Counted from the stretch's first letter, positions 53,549-62,939 are shown. The stretch: DNA of 64,000 nucleotides from Streptomyces sp. S3(2020) (GCF_013044505.1 NZ_JABERD010000016.1:1-64000), one strand, 5' to 3'. Numbers and translations are program-made. The notes: generated from the letters alone by a model not told the origin.

Positions 53549-54820
53549 GTGCGTCGCCGTCTCATCCAGTCCACCCTCGCCGTGGTGCTGGTCGTCATCG
53601 CCGTCTTCGGCGTGAGCCTTGTCATCGTCGAGACCCGCACCATCAGCAACAGCGCGCAGGAGCGGGTCGACTCCGAGGCGGTGCGGCTGGCCAGCATCGT
53701 GGACAGCCGGCTGCTCGGGCATCAGACGGTCGACGCCCAGGTGCTGAAGGAGCAGGTCACGGGGGAGCGGTACGCCGTCATCCGGATCCCCGGCGAGCCG
53801 GTCATCGAGGTCGGCACCAAGCTCACCGGCGACGTCATCAGCGCCACGGCGACCGGCGAGGAGGGCGAGAAGGTCACCGTCCAGGAGCCCCGCTCGTCCG
53901 TGACCCGCGAGGTCGGCCGGACCCTGCTGATCATCGGGGCGGTGGCACTGCTCGCGGTGATCGCGGCCGTGCTGCTCGCCGTACGGCAGGCCAACAAGCT
54001 GGCGTCACCGCTGACCGACCTCGCCGAGACCGCGGAACGCCTCGGTTCCGGCGACCCGCGCCCCCGGCACAAGCGGTACGGCGTCCATGAGCTCGACCGG
54101 GTCGCCGACGTCCTGGACTCCTCCGCCGAGCGCATCGCCCGCATGCTCACCGCGGAGCGGCGCCTCGCCGCCGACGCCTCCCACCAGCTGCGTACGCCGC
54201 TCACCGCCCTGTCCATGCGCCTTGAGGAGATCACCCTCACCGACGACCTGGACACGGTGAAGGAAGAGGCCACCATCGCGCTCACGCAGGTGGAACGGCT
54301 GACGGACGTGGTGGAGCGGCTGCTCACCAACTCCCGCGACCCCCGTACCGGCTCCGCCGTCTCCTTCGACCTCGACGAGGTCATCCAGCAGCAGCTCGCC
54401 GAGTGGCGCCCCGCCTACCGCAGCGCGGGCCGCGCCATCGTGAGCTCCGGCAAGCGGCATCTGCGGGCGGTCGGTACCCCGGGCGCGGTGGCGCAGGTGC
54501 TGGCGGCACTGATCGAGAACTCGCTCATGCACGGCGGCGGCACGGTGGCGCTGCGGACCCGGGTGACCGGCAACCAGGCGGTCATCGAGGTCACGGACGA
54601 GGGGCCGGGGGTGCCCGCCGATCTGGGCGCGCGGATCTTCGAGCGGGCCATCAGCGGGCGGAACTCCACGGGTATCGGCCTCGCCGTCGCCCGGGACCTC
54701 GCGGAGGCCGACGGAGGGCGCCTGGAGATGCTCCAGGCGCAGCCCGCGGTGTTCGGGCTGTTCCTGTCGCGTACGCCGGTACAGAAGCCGGCCACGGAGG
54801 CGGAACCGACCGTACGGTGA
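53549..54820 (+). CDS. Membrane sensor histidine kinase
   Basis: This 423-residue sensor kinase is the likely partner of the response regulator upstream. It has two transmembrane helices (about 5-27 and 123-146) flanking an extracytoplasmic sensor of about 95 residues. A HAMP domain follows (about 147-200). The phospho-accepting His is in ADASHQLRTPLTALS. The HATPase part has the N box ALIENSLMHG, G1 VTDEGPGVPAD and G2 STGIGLAVARDL. It begins at GTG 53549 and converges with gtrA nine bases after its stop. The signal is not evident. Confidence 0.94.
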   Translation: MRRRLIQSTLAVVLVVIAVFGVSLVIVETRTISNSAQERVDSEAVRLASIVDSRLLGHQTVDAQVLKEQVTGERYAVIRIPGEPVIEVGTKLTGDVISATATGEEGEKVTVQEPRSSVTREVGRTLLIIGAVALLAVIAAVLLAVRQANKLASPLTDLAETAERLGSGDPRPRHKRYGVHELDRVADVLDSSAERIARMLTAERRLAADASHQLRTPLTALSMRLEEITLTDDLDTVKEEATIALTQVERLTDVVERLLTNSRDPRTGSAVSFDLDEVIQQQLAEWRPAYRSAGRAIVSSGKRHLRAVGTPGAVAQVLAALIENSLMHGGGTVALRTRVTGNQAVIEVTDEGPGVPADLGARIFERAISGRNSTGIGLAVARDLAEADGGRLEMLQAQPAVFGLFLSRTPVQKPATEAEPTVR

Positions 54821-54829
54821 CCGGGCGGC

Positions 54830-55408
54830 TCAGCCGACCCGCTGCCTGGCCCGCTGCCTCGGCCGCCGGGCCTGTGCCGCCTCCGCCTGTGCCTGTGCCG
54901 CCTCCGCCTCCGCCAGGAAGGATTCCGCGCTGGCGACCACCTCGGGCCCCGGCATGGTCTTGAACACCCACGACCGGTAGGACCAGAAACGGAACAGGGT
55001 GGCGATACCGATGCCGAGGAACTTGAAGACGTTGCTCTGGAGCGGGCTGTCCCAGCCGAAGCCGTACGTCGCCGCGTAGAGCACGCCGTTCTCGATCACC
55101 AGACCGACCGCGCTGAACAGCAGGAAGAGGATGAGCTCCCTGGTGCGGCCGCTCTTGTCGCGGTCCCGGTACGTGAAGTAGCGGAAGCCGATGTAGTTCG
55201 AGATGATCGCGACGACCGTGGCGATCACACTGGCGCGCACCACCTGGAGGTCGGTCGTGTGCCGCACCAGGTTGAAGACGAGAAGGTTGACGAGCAGACC
55301 CGCTCCGCCCACGGCGCCGAACTTGGCGGCCTCGCGCACGAGCCGGTCGACGCGCTGTCGTACCGCGCTCGGAGGCGCCGCATGAAGCGCCGAGGAACCA
55401 CGTCCCAT
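54830..55408 (-). CDS. GtrA-family membrane protein
   Basis: This 192-residue protein has four transmembrane helices (about 26-45, 55-75, 95-113, 120-142) of the GtrA family. Members are proposed to flip undecaprenyl-linked sugars or act in wall polysaccharide assembly. Typical motifs are KFGAVGGAGLLVNLLVFNL, SNYIGFRYFTYRDRDKSG and FLGIGIATLFRFWSYRSWVF. The start at ATG 55408 is preferred over a TTG further upstream. The C-terminal Ala/Gln-rich tail is cytoplasmic. No glycosyltransferase is adjacent. Confidence 0.9.
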   Translation of the reverse strand: MGRGSSALHAAPPSAVRQRVDRLVREAAKFGAVGGAGLLVNLLVFNLVRHTTDLQVVRASVIATVVAIISNYIGFRYFTYRDRDKSGRTRELILFLLFSAVGLVIENGVLYAATYGFGWDSPLQSNVFKFLGIGIATLFRFWSYRSWVFKTMPGPEVVASAESFLAEAEAAQAQAEAAQARRPRQRARQRVG

Positions 55409-55604
55409 GGTCGTGCAAGCCCCCGTCCGTCCGGTTTCGTCAACCAAGCCATGCTAACCACCCCCCTGTGCAAACGCTTGTGGACGAGCTCACAGATTGG
55501 GAACAGGACGTGAAGACGGGTGCGGGTTTCGGGCCAGACCGGCGGAAAACGCGTGCATGAGGTACGGAATCCGGCCGCCTCGATGTGGCCGATACCCTAG
55601 GAGC

Positions 55605-56747
55605 GTGACGTTCCCGGTAGTCGGCATGGTCGGCGGGGGCCAGCTCGCTCGTATGACACACGAGGCGGGCATCCCGCTCGGCATCAGGTTCAAGCTCCTC
55701 AGTGACACCCCTCAGGATTCCGCGGCGCAGGTCGTAGGCGATGTCGTCATCGGCGACTATCGCGATCTCGACACGCTGCGTGACTTCGCGAGGGGCTGCG
55801 ATGTGATCACCTTCGATCACGAACACGTACCCACCGAGCACCTCCGGGCGCTGGAGGCGGACGGCATCCCCGTGCGCCCCGGGCCCGACGCGCTGGTGCA
55901 CGCCCAGGACAAGGGCGTGATGCGAGCGAGGCTCGACGCGATCGGGGTGCCGTGCCCACGGCACCGGATCGTCAGCGACCCGGCTGATGTGGTCGCCTTC
56001 GCGGAAGAAGAGGGGGACGGCTTCCCGGTCGTCCTCAAGACCGTCCGCGGCGGCTACGACGGCAAGGGCGTGTGGGTCGTCGACTCGCTGGAGGAGGCCG
56101 CCGACCCCTTCCGGGCCGGTGTCCCGGTCCTCGCGGAGGAGAAGGTCGACTTCGTCCGCGAGCTCGCCGCCAATGTCGTACGGTCGCCGCACGGCCAGGC
56201 CGTCGCCTACCCGGTGGTGGAGTCCCAGCAGGTCAACGGCGTCTGCGACACCGTGATCGCCCCGGCGCCCGACCTGGACCCGGCCCTCGCGCTCAAGGCC
56301 GAGGAGATGGCGCTCAGCATCGCCAAGGAACTGGACGTGGTCGGCCACCTCGCCGTCGAACTGTTCCAGACCCGCGACGGGCGCATCCTCGTCAACGAGC
56401 TCGCGATGCGCCCGCACAACTCCGGCCACTGGTCGATGGACGGCGCGATCACCTCCCAGTTCGCCAACCACGTCCGGGCCGTCCTGGACCTGCCCCTCGG
56501 CGACCCGCGCCCCCGCGCGAAGTGGACGGTCATGGCGAACGTCCTCGGCGGCGACTACCCGGACATGTACTCCGCGTACCTGCACTGCATGGCCCGCGAC
56601 CCCCAGCTCAAGATCCACATGTACGGCAAGGACGTGAAGCCCGGCCGCAAGGTCGGCCACGTCAACACCTACGGCGACGACCTCGACGACGTGCTGGAGC
56701 GCGCCCGTCACGCAGCCGGCTACCTGAGAGGCACGATCACCGAATGA
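55605..56747 (+). CDS. purK: N5-carboxyaminoimidazole ribonucleotide synthase
   Basis: PurK uses ATP and bicarbonate to carboxylate aminoimidazole ribonucleotide in purine biosynthesis. The protein is 380 residues with an ATP-grasp fold. It begins [15 protein letters not shown]. The ATP-binding loop is [17 protein letters not shown], the metal/ADP site is [20 protein letters not shown], and [15 protein letters not shown] is the AIR-site region. GTG 55605 follows AGGAG very closely (two bases), so the exact start is uncertain. Its stop overlaps purE (ATGA). Confidence 0.96.
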   Translation: MTFPVVGMVGGGQLARMTHEAGIPLGIRFKLLSDTPQDSAAQVVGDVVIGDYRDLDTLRDFARGCDVITFDHEHVPTEHLRALEADGIPVRPGPDALVHAQDKGVMRARLDAIGVPCPRHRIVSDPADVVAFAEEEGDGFPVVLKTVRGGYDGKGVWVVDSLEEAADPFRAGVPVLAEEKVDFVRELAANVVRSPHGQAVAYPVVESQQVNGVCDTVIAPAPDLDPALALKAEEMALSIAKELDVVGHLAVELFQTRDGRILVNELAMRPHNSGHWSMDGAITSQFANHVRAVLDLPLGDPRPRAKWTVMANVLGGDYPDMYSAYLHCMARDPQLKIHMYGKDVKPGRKVGHVNTYGDDLDDVLERARHAAGYLRGTITE

Positions 56748-57274
56748 GCCCCGTTGTTGGCATCGTCATGGGGTCGGACTCCGACTGGCCCGTCATGGAG
56801 GCCGCCGCCCAGGCACTCGACGAGTTCGAGATCGAGTACGAGGTCGACGTCGTCTCCGCCCACCGGATGCCGCGCGAGATGATCGCGTACGGCGAGGAGG
56901 CGGCCGGGCGGGGCATCAAGGTGATCATCGCGGGCGCCGGGGGAGCGGCCCATCTCCCCGGCATGCTCGCCTCCGTCACCCCGCTGCCCGTCATCGGCGT
57001 CCCGGTGCCGCTGAAATACCTCGACGGTATGGACTCGCTGCTCTCCATCGTGCAGATGCCGGCCGGCGTCCCGGTCGCCACCGTCTCCGTCGCCGGCGCC
57101 CGCAACGCGGGTCTGCTCGCCGCCCGGATCCTCGCCGCCCACGACGAGGAACTCCTCGGCCGGATGAAGGAGTTCCAGCAGGAGCTCAACGACCAGGCCA
57201 CCGACAAGGGCAAGCGGCTGCGCGCCAAGGTCGAGGCGCCGGGCAACGGCTTCGGCTTCGGTTCGGCGAAGTGA
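56744..57274 (+). CDS. purE: N5-CAIR mutase
   Basis: PurE class I moves the carboxyl group of N5-CAIR to give CAIR, the next step after PurK. The protein is 176 residues. The conserved [13 protein letters not shown] loop (CAIR phosphate), [10 protein letters not shown] with catalytic His, [12 protein letters not shown] and [13 protein letters not shown] are visible. It overlaps purK and the M19 dipeptidase gene by four bases each, so the three are translationally coupled. The C-terminal about 20 residues are an extra basic tail. Confidence 0.97.
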   Translation: MSPVVGIVMGSDSDWPVMEAAAQALDEFEIEYEVDVVSAHRMPREMIAYGEEAAGRGIKVIIAGAGGAAHLPGMLASVTPLPVIGVPVPLKYLDGMDSLLSIVQMPAGVPVATVSVAGARNAGLLAARILAAHDEELLGRMKEFQQELNDQATDKGKRLRAKVEAPGNGFGFGSAK

Positions 57275-58458
57275 CCGCCCTGTCCTCGGCGGCGACGGCC
57301 CGCGAACTCCTCGCCGAGTTCCCGGTCGTCGACGGCCACAACGACCTGCCCTGGGCGCTGCGCGAACAGGTCCGCTACGACCTCGACGCCCGCGACATCG
57401 CCACCGACCAGAGTGCCCACCTCCACACCGACCTCGCACGACTGCGGGCCGGTGGCGTGGGCGCGCAGTACTGGTCGGTGTACGTCCGCTCCGATCTGCC
57501 CGGCGCGGTGCCGGCGACGCTGGAACAGATCGACTGCGTACGGCAGTTGATCGACCGGCACCCGGACGCGCTGCGGGCCGCGCTGACGGCGGCGGACATG
57601 GAGGCGGCGCGTGCGGAGGGCCGTATCGCCTCCCTGATGGGGGCCGAGGGCGGGCACTCCATCGCCAACTCCCTCGCCACGCTACGCGCGTTGTACGCGC
57701 TCGGCGTGCGCTACATGACCCTCACCCACAACGACAACAACGACTGGGCGGACTCCGCGACCGACGCGCCGCGCGTCGGCGGCCTGTCGGCCTTCGGCCG
57801 TACCGTGGTGCGGGAGATGAACCGCGAGGGCATGCTCGTCGACCTCTCGCACGTGGCGGCGACGACGATGCGGGACGCGCTGGACACCTCCGAGGCTCCG
57901 GTGATCTTCTCCCACTCCTCGTCCAGGTCGGTCTGCGACCATCCGCGCAACATCCCCGACGACATCCTGGAACGGCTGCCCGGCAACGGCGGCATGGCGA
58001 TGGTGACGTTCGTGCCGAAGTTCGTGCTCCAGGCCGCGGTCGACTGGACCGCCGCCGCGGACCAGAACATGAGCGCCCACGGCTTCCACCACCTCGCGAC
58101 CACCGCCGCCGCCATGGAGGTGCACCGCGCCTTCGAGGAACGGCACCCACGCCCGATCGCCACGGTGTCCACCGTCGCCGACCACCTGGACCACATGCGC
58201 GAGGTGGCGGGCATCGACCACCTGGGCATCGGCGGCGACTACGACGGCACCGCCTTCACCCCCGACGGCCTCGGCGACGTCTCCGGCTACCCGAACCTGA
58301 TCGCGGAGCTCCTCGACCGCGGCTGGTCCAGGTCCGACCTCGCCAAGCTCACATGGCAGAACGCGGTACGGGTCCTGGGCGCGGCGGAGGACGTGGCACG
58401 GGAGCTCCGGGTGACGCGCGCACCGTCCAACGCGACCATCGAGTCGCTCGACGCCTGA
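57271..58458 (+). CDS. Membrane-dipeptidase-type M19 peptidase
   Basis: This 395-residue zinc dipeptidase belongs to family M19 (renal dipeptidase type). The binuclear zinc site is intact: HxD in [12 protein letters not shown], Glu in MGAEGGHSI, His in [10 protein letters not shown], His in [11 protein letters not shown], and Asp in IGGDYDGT. I recall the S. coelicolor homologue (Sco3058) as a crystallised enzyme that hydrolyses L-Xaa-D-Xaa dipeptides. No signal peptide is present, so it should be cytoplasmic. It is translationally coupled to purE, which is an unexpected pairing. Confidence 0.96.
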   Translation: MTALSSAATARELLAEFPVVDGHNDLPWALREQVRYDLDARDIATDQSAHLHTDLARLRAGGVGAQYWSVYVRSDLPGAVPATLEQIDCVRQLIDRHPDALRAALTAADMEAARAEGRIASLMGAEGGHSIANSLATLRALYALGVRYMTLTHNDNNDWADSATDAPRVGGLSAFGRTVVREMNREGMLVDLSHVAATTMRDALDTSEAPVIFSHSSSRSVCDHPRNIPDDILERLPGNGGMAMVTFVPKFVLQAAVDWTAAADQNMSAHGFHHLATTAAAMEVHRAFEERHPRPIATVSTVADHLDHMREVAGIDHLGIGGDYDGTAFTPDGLGDVSGYPNLIAELLDRGWSRSDLAKLTWQNAVRVLGAAEDVARELRVTRAPSNATIESLDA

Positions 58459-58603
58459 CGGACACATGCAGGGGACCCTGCGCGAAGAGGCCGGTGACGG
58501 GGCGTACCCCCGAACGCCCCGCTCACCAGGAAGCCCTCCGTCCGCCGTGCGACGGTGACCGTACTGCTGATCTCGCCGCCGATCACGACGTACGGAGCCC
58601 GCC

Positions 58604-59722
58604 ATGGCAGACCTCCAGGACGAACTGCACACCACCAGCGAGGTCGGCCGGCTCGACGACCTGCCCGACCCGTTCGTCGAGCCGGAGCCCTACACGCCGG
58701 TCTCCGACCCGGACACCGAGCCCCTGGAGCGGGCGCACGCCATCCTCGCCGCGCATCCCGTCGCCGACGGGTACAGCGGGCTGCCGTGGGCGCTGAGGCA
58801 TCTGCCGTGGTTCGACCTGGAACTCGGCGAGAGCTCCGTCGACACGGACGTGCCACGGCTGCGGGAGGGGCATGTCGGCGCGCTGTTCTGGTCGCTGCAT
58901 CTGCCCGAGAGCCTCGGCGGCGACCGGGCCGTCGGCGCCACGCTGGAGCAACTGGACCTGGTGAAGACCGTCGTGCGGAGCCATCCGGAGGGGCTACGGC
59001 TCGCCCGTACCGCCGGGGAGACCGCCGACGTGCGGCACTGCGGCCGGGTCGCCGTGCTGCTCGGGCCCGCCGGCGCGGCCGCGCTCGGTGACTCGCTCGG
59101 CATCCTGCGCTCGCTGCACGCCCTCGGCCTGCGCGTGCTCACCCTGTCCGGCGCGACCTGGGCGAGCGAGGCGGGGCTGACCCGGTTCGGGGAGGAGGTG
59201 CTGCGCGAGATGAACCGGCTCGGTGTGCTCGCCGACGTCTCCGGCGCCTCCGCCGACACCGTCCGCCGCGCCCTGGCCGTCTCCAAGGCGCCGGTCGTGT
59301 GCACCCGCTCCGCCGCCCGCGCGCTGCGCCCCCACCCGGCCAATCTCCCCGACGAGCTGCTCACCGAGCTGGGTGCCGCCAAGGGGCTGTGCATGGTGCC
59401 GCTCACCGCCGAGCAGACCGGCCCGTCCGTCCGGGACGTCGCCGACCATCTCGACCACGTCCGCACCCTCGCGGGCGCCGGGTGCGTGGGCCTGTCCGGT
59501 ACCTATGACGCCGGGACCGCCCACCCGCAGGACCTCGCCGACGCCTCCTGCTATCCGCACCTCATCGCCGAACTGCTGCGCCGCGGCTGGTCCGAGTCCG
59601 ACATCGCCCTGCTGGCCTGGGGCAACGTCCAGCGTGTGCTGCGCGGCGCCGACTTCGCGGCCCGCGCGGCCCGGGAGCGCCGCGAGCCGTCGACGGCGAA
59701 GATCTCCGACCTCGACGGCTGA
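58604..59722 (+). CDS. M19-fold pseudo-dipeptidase lacking the metal site
   Basis: This 372-residue protein aligns end to end with the active M19 enzyme just upstream, but none of the zinc-binding segments survive. HxD (DGHNDLPW) is DGYSGLPW. The Glu of GAEGGHS is gone (GPAGAAA). The His of LVDLSHV is LADVSGA. The His of IFSHS is VCTRS. The Asp of GGDYDG is SGTYDAG. The overall fold and segments such as ALGLRVLTLS, HPANLPDELL, HLDHVRTLAG and SCYPHLIAELLRRGWSESDIALL are kept. It cannot be a normal zinc dipeptidase; it may be a regulatory partner. Confidence 0.88.
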   Translation: MADLQDELHTTSEVGRLDDLPDPFVEPEPYTPVSDPDTEPLERAHAILAAHPVADGYSGLPWALRHLPWFDLELGESSVDTDVPRLREGHVGALFWSLHLPESLGGDRAVGATLEQLDLVKTVVRSHPEGLRLARTAGETADVRHCGRVAVLLGPAGAAALGDSLGILRSLHALGLRVLTLSGATWASEAGLTRFGEEVLREMNRLGVLADVSGASADTVRRALAVSKAPVVCTRSAARALRPHPANLPDELLTELGAAKGLCMVPLTAEQTGPSVRDVADHLDHVRTLAGAGCVGLSGTYDAGTAHPQDLADASCYPHLIAELLRRGWSESDIALLAWGNVQRVLRGADFAARAARERREPSTAKISDLDG

Positions 59723-59834
59723 GCGCTCCGCTGGACGTACGGCCAGGGGCCGTTGTCCGTCCGCGGCGCCGTGGTGGCCGACGTCGCGGACCCGCTTGGC
59801 CGACGGCCGTCGCCGACGGCCGTCGCCACGGCTC

Positions 59835-60218
59835 CTACCCGTGCTCGATCCGGCAGAGGCAGAACGGGTGCCCTGCCGGATCGGCATACACCCGGAAGTC
59901 GTCCGCGTCCGCCACGAGCAGAGGCCGCGCCCCGAGCCCGAGCACCGCCTTCTCCGCCGCGTCGACCTCCTCCCAGGTGGACCCGGCGTCGAGGTCCAGG
60001 TGGAACTGCTGGGCGTTGCCGCCCTCGCGCGGCCAGGCGGGCGGCTGGAAGTCCGGCTCCCGGTTGAAGGCCAGCCGTGGCACGCCGGGTGCCTCCAGGA
60101 CCACCCAGTCCGCGTCCTCCGCGCGGGGCGTGCCGCCCACGATCGCCGCGTAGAACCCGGCGAGGGCGAGCGGGTCGGGGCAGTCGATCACGACGGAACG
60201 GAAACGAGCCACGGTCAC
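59835..60218 (-). CDS. VOC-family (glyoxalase-like) protein
   Basis: This 127-residue vicinal-oxygen-chelate fold protein contains FRSVVIDCPDPLALAGFYAA, NAQQFHLDLDAGSTWEEVD and FRVYADPAGHPFCLCR. These give the usual beta-alpha-beta-beta-beta repeats with a His and a Glu/Asp position for a possible metal. Start GTG 60218 has GGAGGG upstream. It is a tandem relative of the adjacent gene. Many such proteins are annotated as glyoxalase/bleomycin resistance; I see no evidence for either. Confidence 0.85.
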   Translation of the reverse strand: MTVARFRSVVIDCPDPLALAGFYAAIVGGTPRAEDADWVVLEAPGVPRLAFNREPDFQPPAWPREGGNAQQFHLDLDAGSTWEEVDAAEKAVLGLGARPLLVADADDFRVYADPAGHPFCLCRIEHG

Positions 60219-60235
60219 GGCGGACCCTCCAGATG

Positions 60236-60598
60236 TCAGCAGGCGCACAGACAGAACGGGTGCCCCGCCGGGTCCGCGTACACACGCCAGGCGCGGGAGC
60301 GGTCGGCGGTGTCCAGCGGCCGGGCGCCGAGCGCCAGCACCCCCTTCTCGGCCGCGTCCAGGTCGTCGACGGTCAGGTCCAGGTGGAACTGCTGAGAGTT
60401 GTGGTCCGCGCGCGGCCACTCGGGCGGTACGAACCCGGAGGCTGCCTGGAAGGACAGCGACTGTCCGCCGGGCACCTTCAGGTCCACCCACTCGCCGTCG
60501 CCCTCGACGGTGCCGCCCAGTACCTCGGCGTAGAAACCGGCCAGCGCACGGGGGTCCGGACAGTCCAGGACGACGACGCCCAGTGTGGCGAGAGCCAT
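60236..60598 (-). CDS. VOC-family (glyoxalase-like) protein, upstream copy
   Basis: This 120-residue paralogue of the downstream neighbour has the same FxxVVLDCPDPRALAGFYAEVLGG opening (here LGVVVLDCPDPRALAGFYA), then QQFHLDLTVDDLDAAEKGVL and WRVYADPAGHPFCLC. Start ATG 60598 follows GAGGAGGAAG. The two genes are co-transcribed, 17 bases apart. The divergent promoter region contains an array of GTTACC hexamers. Confidence 0.88.
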   Translation of the reverse strand: MALATLGVVVLDCPDPRALAGFYAEVLGGTVEGDGEWVDLKVPGGQSLSFQAASGFVPPEWPRADHNSQQFHLDLTVDDLDAAEKGVLALGARPLDTADRSRAWRVYADPAGHPFCLCAC

Positions 60599-60619
60599 GA
60601 CTTCCTCCTCGAAGCGGGG

Positions 60620-60679
60620 GTTACCGCCAGAAGCGGGTAACCGGTAACGGTTACTGCATGCTGCCCCATTGGAGGTAAC
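60620..60679. promoter_or_regulatory. Array of GTTACC/GGTAAC hexamers in a divergent promoter
   Basis: GTTACC at 60620, then GTAACC-GGTAAC-GGTTAC at 60637-60654 (arms 37-42 and 49-54 perfect), and GGTAAC at 60674 overlapping the GGAGG ribosome site of the CGNR gene. Five copies lie in 60 bases between the divergent VOC and CGNR genes. The likely reader is the CGNR protein or an unknown repressor. Confidence 0.55.
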
Positions 60680-60688
60680 GTCGCAAGC

Positions 60689-61189
60689 ATGAGTGAACGA
60701 TCGGCCGCGCCGGGGGGCCTGGCTCTGCTGGAGTCCCTGGTCAACACCCTCGACATCGAGTCGGGCGCCGACGTGCTCGACACGGCGGACGGCCGGGCGC
60801 GCTTCGGACTCCCGGAGGAACAGGTCGGACACGCTCGTGAGCTGCGCGAATCACTGCGCGCGACCCTCCTCGCGCACGCCGGCCACCCGCCGCACCGCGC
60901 GGTGACCCCCCTGGGCGAGCTGCTGGCGGCGGCGCCGCTGGTCGTGACGGTCGACGCGGGCGACGGCTCGGCCGCGCTCGCGCCCGCCGACGGGGCGCCG
61001 CTGCTCTCCCGGGTCGCGGCGGCCGTCGCCGAGGCCCTGGTCGCGGGGACCTGGCCGCGGCTGAAGGCCTGCCAGGCAGCCGACTGCCACTGGGCCTACT
61101 ACGACCGCAGCCCCGCGGGCCGGGGCCGCTGGTGCTCGATGCAGGTGTGCGGGGCACGCGCGAAGATGCGGCGCTACCGGGCGAGGTAG
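60689..61189 (+). CDS. CGNR zinc-finger regulator (ABATE domain)
   Basis: This 166-residue protein has an N-terminal ABATE-like stress domain (about 8-110, LESLVNTLDIESGADVLDTADGR) and a C-terminal zinc finger of the CGNR type (about 120-166). Its Cys pattern is CQAADC near residue 126 and CSMQVCGAR near 150. The fourth position is CGAR rather than CGNR. Such proteins are putative stress-induced transcription factors. It is divergent from the paired VOC genes. Confidence 0.85.
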   Translation: MSERSAAPGGLALLESLVNTLDIESGADVLDTADGRARFGLPEEQVGHARELRESLRATLLAHAGHPPHRAVTPLGELLAAAPLVVTVDAGDGSAALAPADGAPLLSRVAAAVAEALVAGTWPRLKACQAADCHWAYYDRSPAGRGRWCSMQVCGARAKMRRYRAR

Positions 61190-61199
61190 CACCGCACGG

Positions 61200-61295
61200 T
61201 CAGTCCTGTCCGACGGACGACCGGTCCGGCGCGATCGCGCACCGCCCGGCCCGCAGGAGATGCCGCTGCTCGGCGGGCGGCGTGACGGTTGTCAT
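61200..61295 (-). CDS. Possible 31-residue small protein
   Basis: An ATG at 61295 has GGGGAG seven bases upstream and opens a 31-codon frame ending in TGA at 61200-61202. The peptide begins MTTVTPPAEQRHLLRAGRCA. It lies downstream of the UDP-glucose dehydrogenase gene on the same strand, beyond a hairpin. No similarity is known to me. It may be chance. Confidence 0.25.
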   Translation of the reverse strand: MTTVTPPAEQRHLLRAGRCAIAPDRSSVGQD

Positions 61296-61355
61296 CCGGG
61301 GGCTCCCCGAAAGCGGTTCCCGTGGCGATGCCGGGGCGTGGAGAATGGGGCGCGG

Positions 61356-61392
61356 CGCCGGTCCGGCCGACTGAGCCTCGGCCGGACCGGCG
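61356..61392. terminator. Perfect 15-bp bidirectional hairpin
   Basis: CGCCGGTCCGGCCGA and TCGGCCGGACCGGCG pair perfectly with a 7-base loop between the convergent CGNR and UDP-glucose dehydrogenase genes. The flanking 61190-61459 region contains only the small frame listed above. Confidence 0.85.
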
Positions 61393-61459
61393 TTCGCCTG
61401 CCGCCGTGCGACCCGTGGTGGGGATGAACCCCGCGCGAAGGCCCCCGCCCGGCTGTCGC

Positions 61460-62803
61460 TCAGGCCGTCGGCCGGCCCATCGCCCGGAACGACCACCCGG
61501 CCTTGCGCCACACCTCCGGGTCGAGCGCGTTGCGCCCGTCGAGGATCAGCCGGGTCGCGGCGACCTCGCCCAGCGCCGCCGGGTCCAGCTCGCGGAACTC
61601 CCGCCACTCCGTCAGATGCAGCACGACGTCGGCACCCCGGACCGCCTCGACGGCGGAGTCGGCGTACCCGAGCGTCGGGAAGACCTGACGGGCGTTCCCC
61701 ATGCCCTTCGGGTCGTACACCGTCACCTGGCCGCCCTGGAGGTGGATCTGCCCTGCGACGTTCAGCGCGGGCGAGTCCCGGACGTCGTCCGAGTCGGGCT
61801 TGAAGGTGGCACCGAGCACCGCGACCCGCTTGCCGAGGAACGACCCGCCCCCGAGCGCCTCCCGGGCCAGCTCCACCATCTGCCCGCGCTGGCGCATGTT
61901 GATCGAGTCGATCTCGCGCAGGAAGGACAGTGCCTGGTCCGCGCCGAGCTCACCGGCGCGCGCCAGGAAGGCCCGGATGTCCTTGGGCAGACAGCCGCCG
62001 CCGAAGCCGATGCCGGCCCGCAGGTACTTCCGGCCGATCCGGTCGTCGTACCCGATGGCCTCGGCCAGCTTGGCGACATCGCCGCCCGCGGCCTCGCACA
62101 CCTCGGCCATCGCGTTGATGAAGGAGATCTTCGTGGCGAGGAAGGAGTTCGCCGAGGTCTTCACCAGCTCGGCGGTCGGGAAGTCGGTCACGACGAACGG
62201 CGTTCCCTCGCCGACGGGCGTCGCGTACACCTCGCGCAGCAGCTTCTCGGCCCGCTCACTGCGCACGCCGACCACGATCCGGTCGGGGTGCAGGGTGTCG
62301 CCGACGGCGAAGCCCTCGCGCAGGAACTCCGGGTTCCAGGCCAGCTCGGCGTCCGCGCCGGCGGGCGCGTTCTCGGCCAGGTAGGCGGCGAGGCGGTCGG
62401 CGGAACCGACGGGGACGGTGGACTTGCCGACGACGAGGGCGGGGCCCGTGAGGTGCGGTGCGAGGGAGGCGATGGCGGATTCGACGTAGGACATGTCCGC
62501 GGCGTACTCGCCGTGCCGCTGCGGAGTGTTCACGCAGACGAAGTGGACGTCACCGAACGCGCCGAGCTCGGCGAAGTCCATGGTGAAGCGGAGCCGCCCG
62601 GTGGAGCCCTCGATACCGGCGACGTGCTTGCGCAGCAGGTCCTCCAGGCCGGGCTCGTACATGGGGACCTCGCCGCGCTGGAGCATGGCGATCTTCTCCG
62701 GTACGACATCGAGCCCCAGCACCTCGAAACCGAGCTCGGCCATGGCCGCGGCGTGGGTGGCGCCGAGATAGCCGGTGCCGATCACGGTGATCTTGAGGCT
62801 CAT
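61460..62803 (-). CDS. ugd: UDP-glucose 6-dehydrogenase
   Basis: This 447-residue enzyme oxidises UDP-glucose to UDP-glucuronate twice with NAD, for cell-surface polysaccharides. The NAD fold is ITVIGTGYLGATHAAAMAELG. The catalytic Cys lies in GIGFGGGCLPKDI, with ELVKTSANSFLATKISFINAM and the C-terminal NDR-like ILDGRNALDPEVWRKAGW also present. ATG 62803 follows TGGAG. GDP-mannose dehydrogenase is a possible alternative within the family. It is divergent from the acyl-CoA dehydrogenase gene. Confidence 0.93.
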   Translation of the reverse strand: MSLKITVIGTGYLGATHAAAMAELGFEVLGLDVVPEKIAMLQRGEVPMYEPGLEDLLRKHVAGIEGSTGRLRFTMDFAELGAFGDVHFVCVNTPQRHGEYAADMSYVESAIASLAPHLTGPALVVGKSTVPVGSADRLAAYLAENAPAGADAELAWNPEFLREGFAVGDTLHPDRIVVGVRSERAEKLLREVYATPVGEGTPFVVTDFPTAELVKTSANSFLATKISFINAMAEVCEAAGGDVAKLAEAIGYDDRIGRKYLRAGIGFGGGCLPKDIRAFLARAGELGADQALSFLREIDSINMRQRGQMVELAREALGGGSFLGKRVAVLGATFKPDSDDVRDSPALNVAGQIHLQGGQVTVYDPKGMGNARQVFPTLGYADSAVEAVRGADVVLHLTEWREFRELDPAALGEVAATRLILDGRNALDPEVWRKAGWSFRAMGRPTA

Positions 62804-62939
62804 GGATGCTCCAGAGAGGGACGTCGTCGGTTGCGCTGCCCGATCCTAGTAGGGGCGTGGCGGGGCCCCTCGGCGGGCAGCTTTCCCTCTGTCGCCAAGC
62901 TCACGTATCACTCCCGTGGGCGGGCCCCTAAAATTTGAG

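Noticed and set aside
58604..59722. A second functional M19 dipeptidase
   Set aside because: All zinc-ligand segments are replaced, so it was recorded as a pseudoenzyme.
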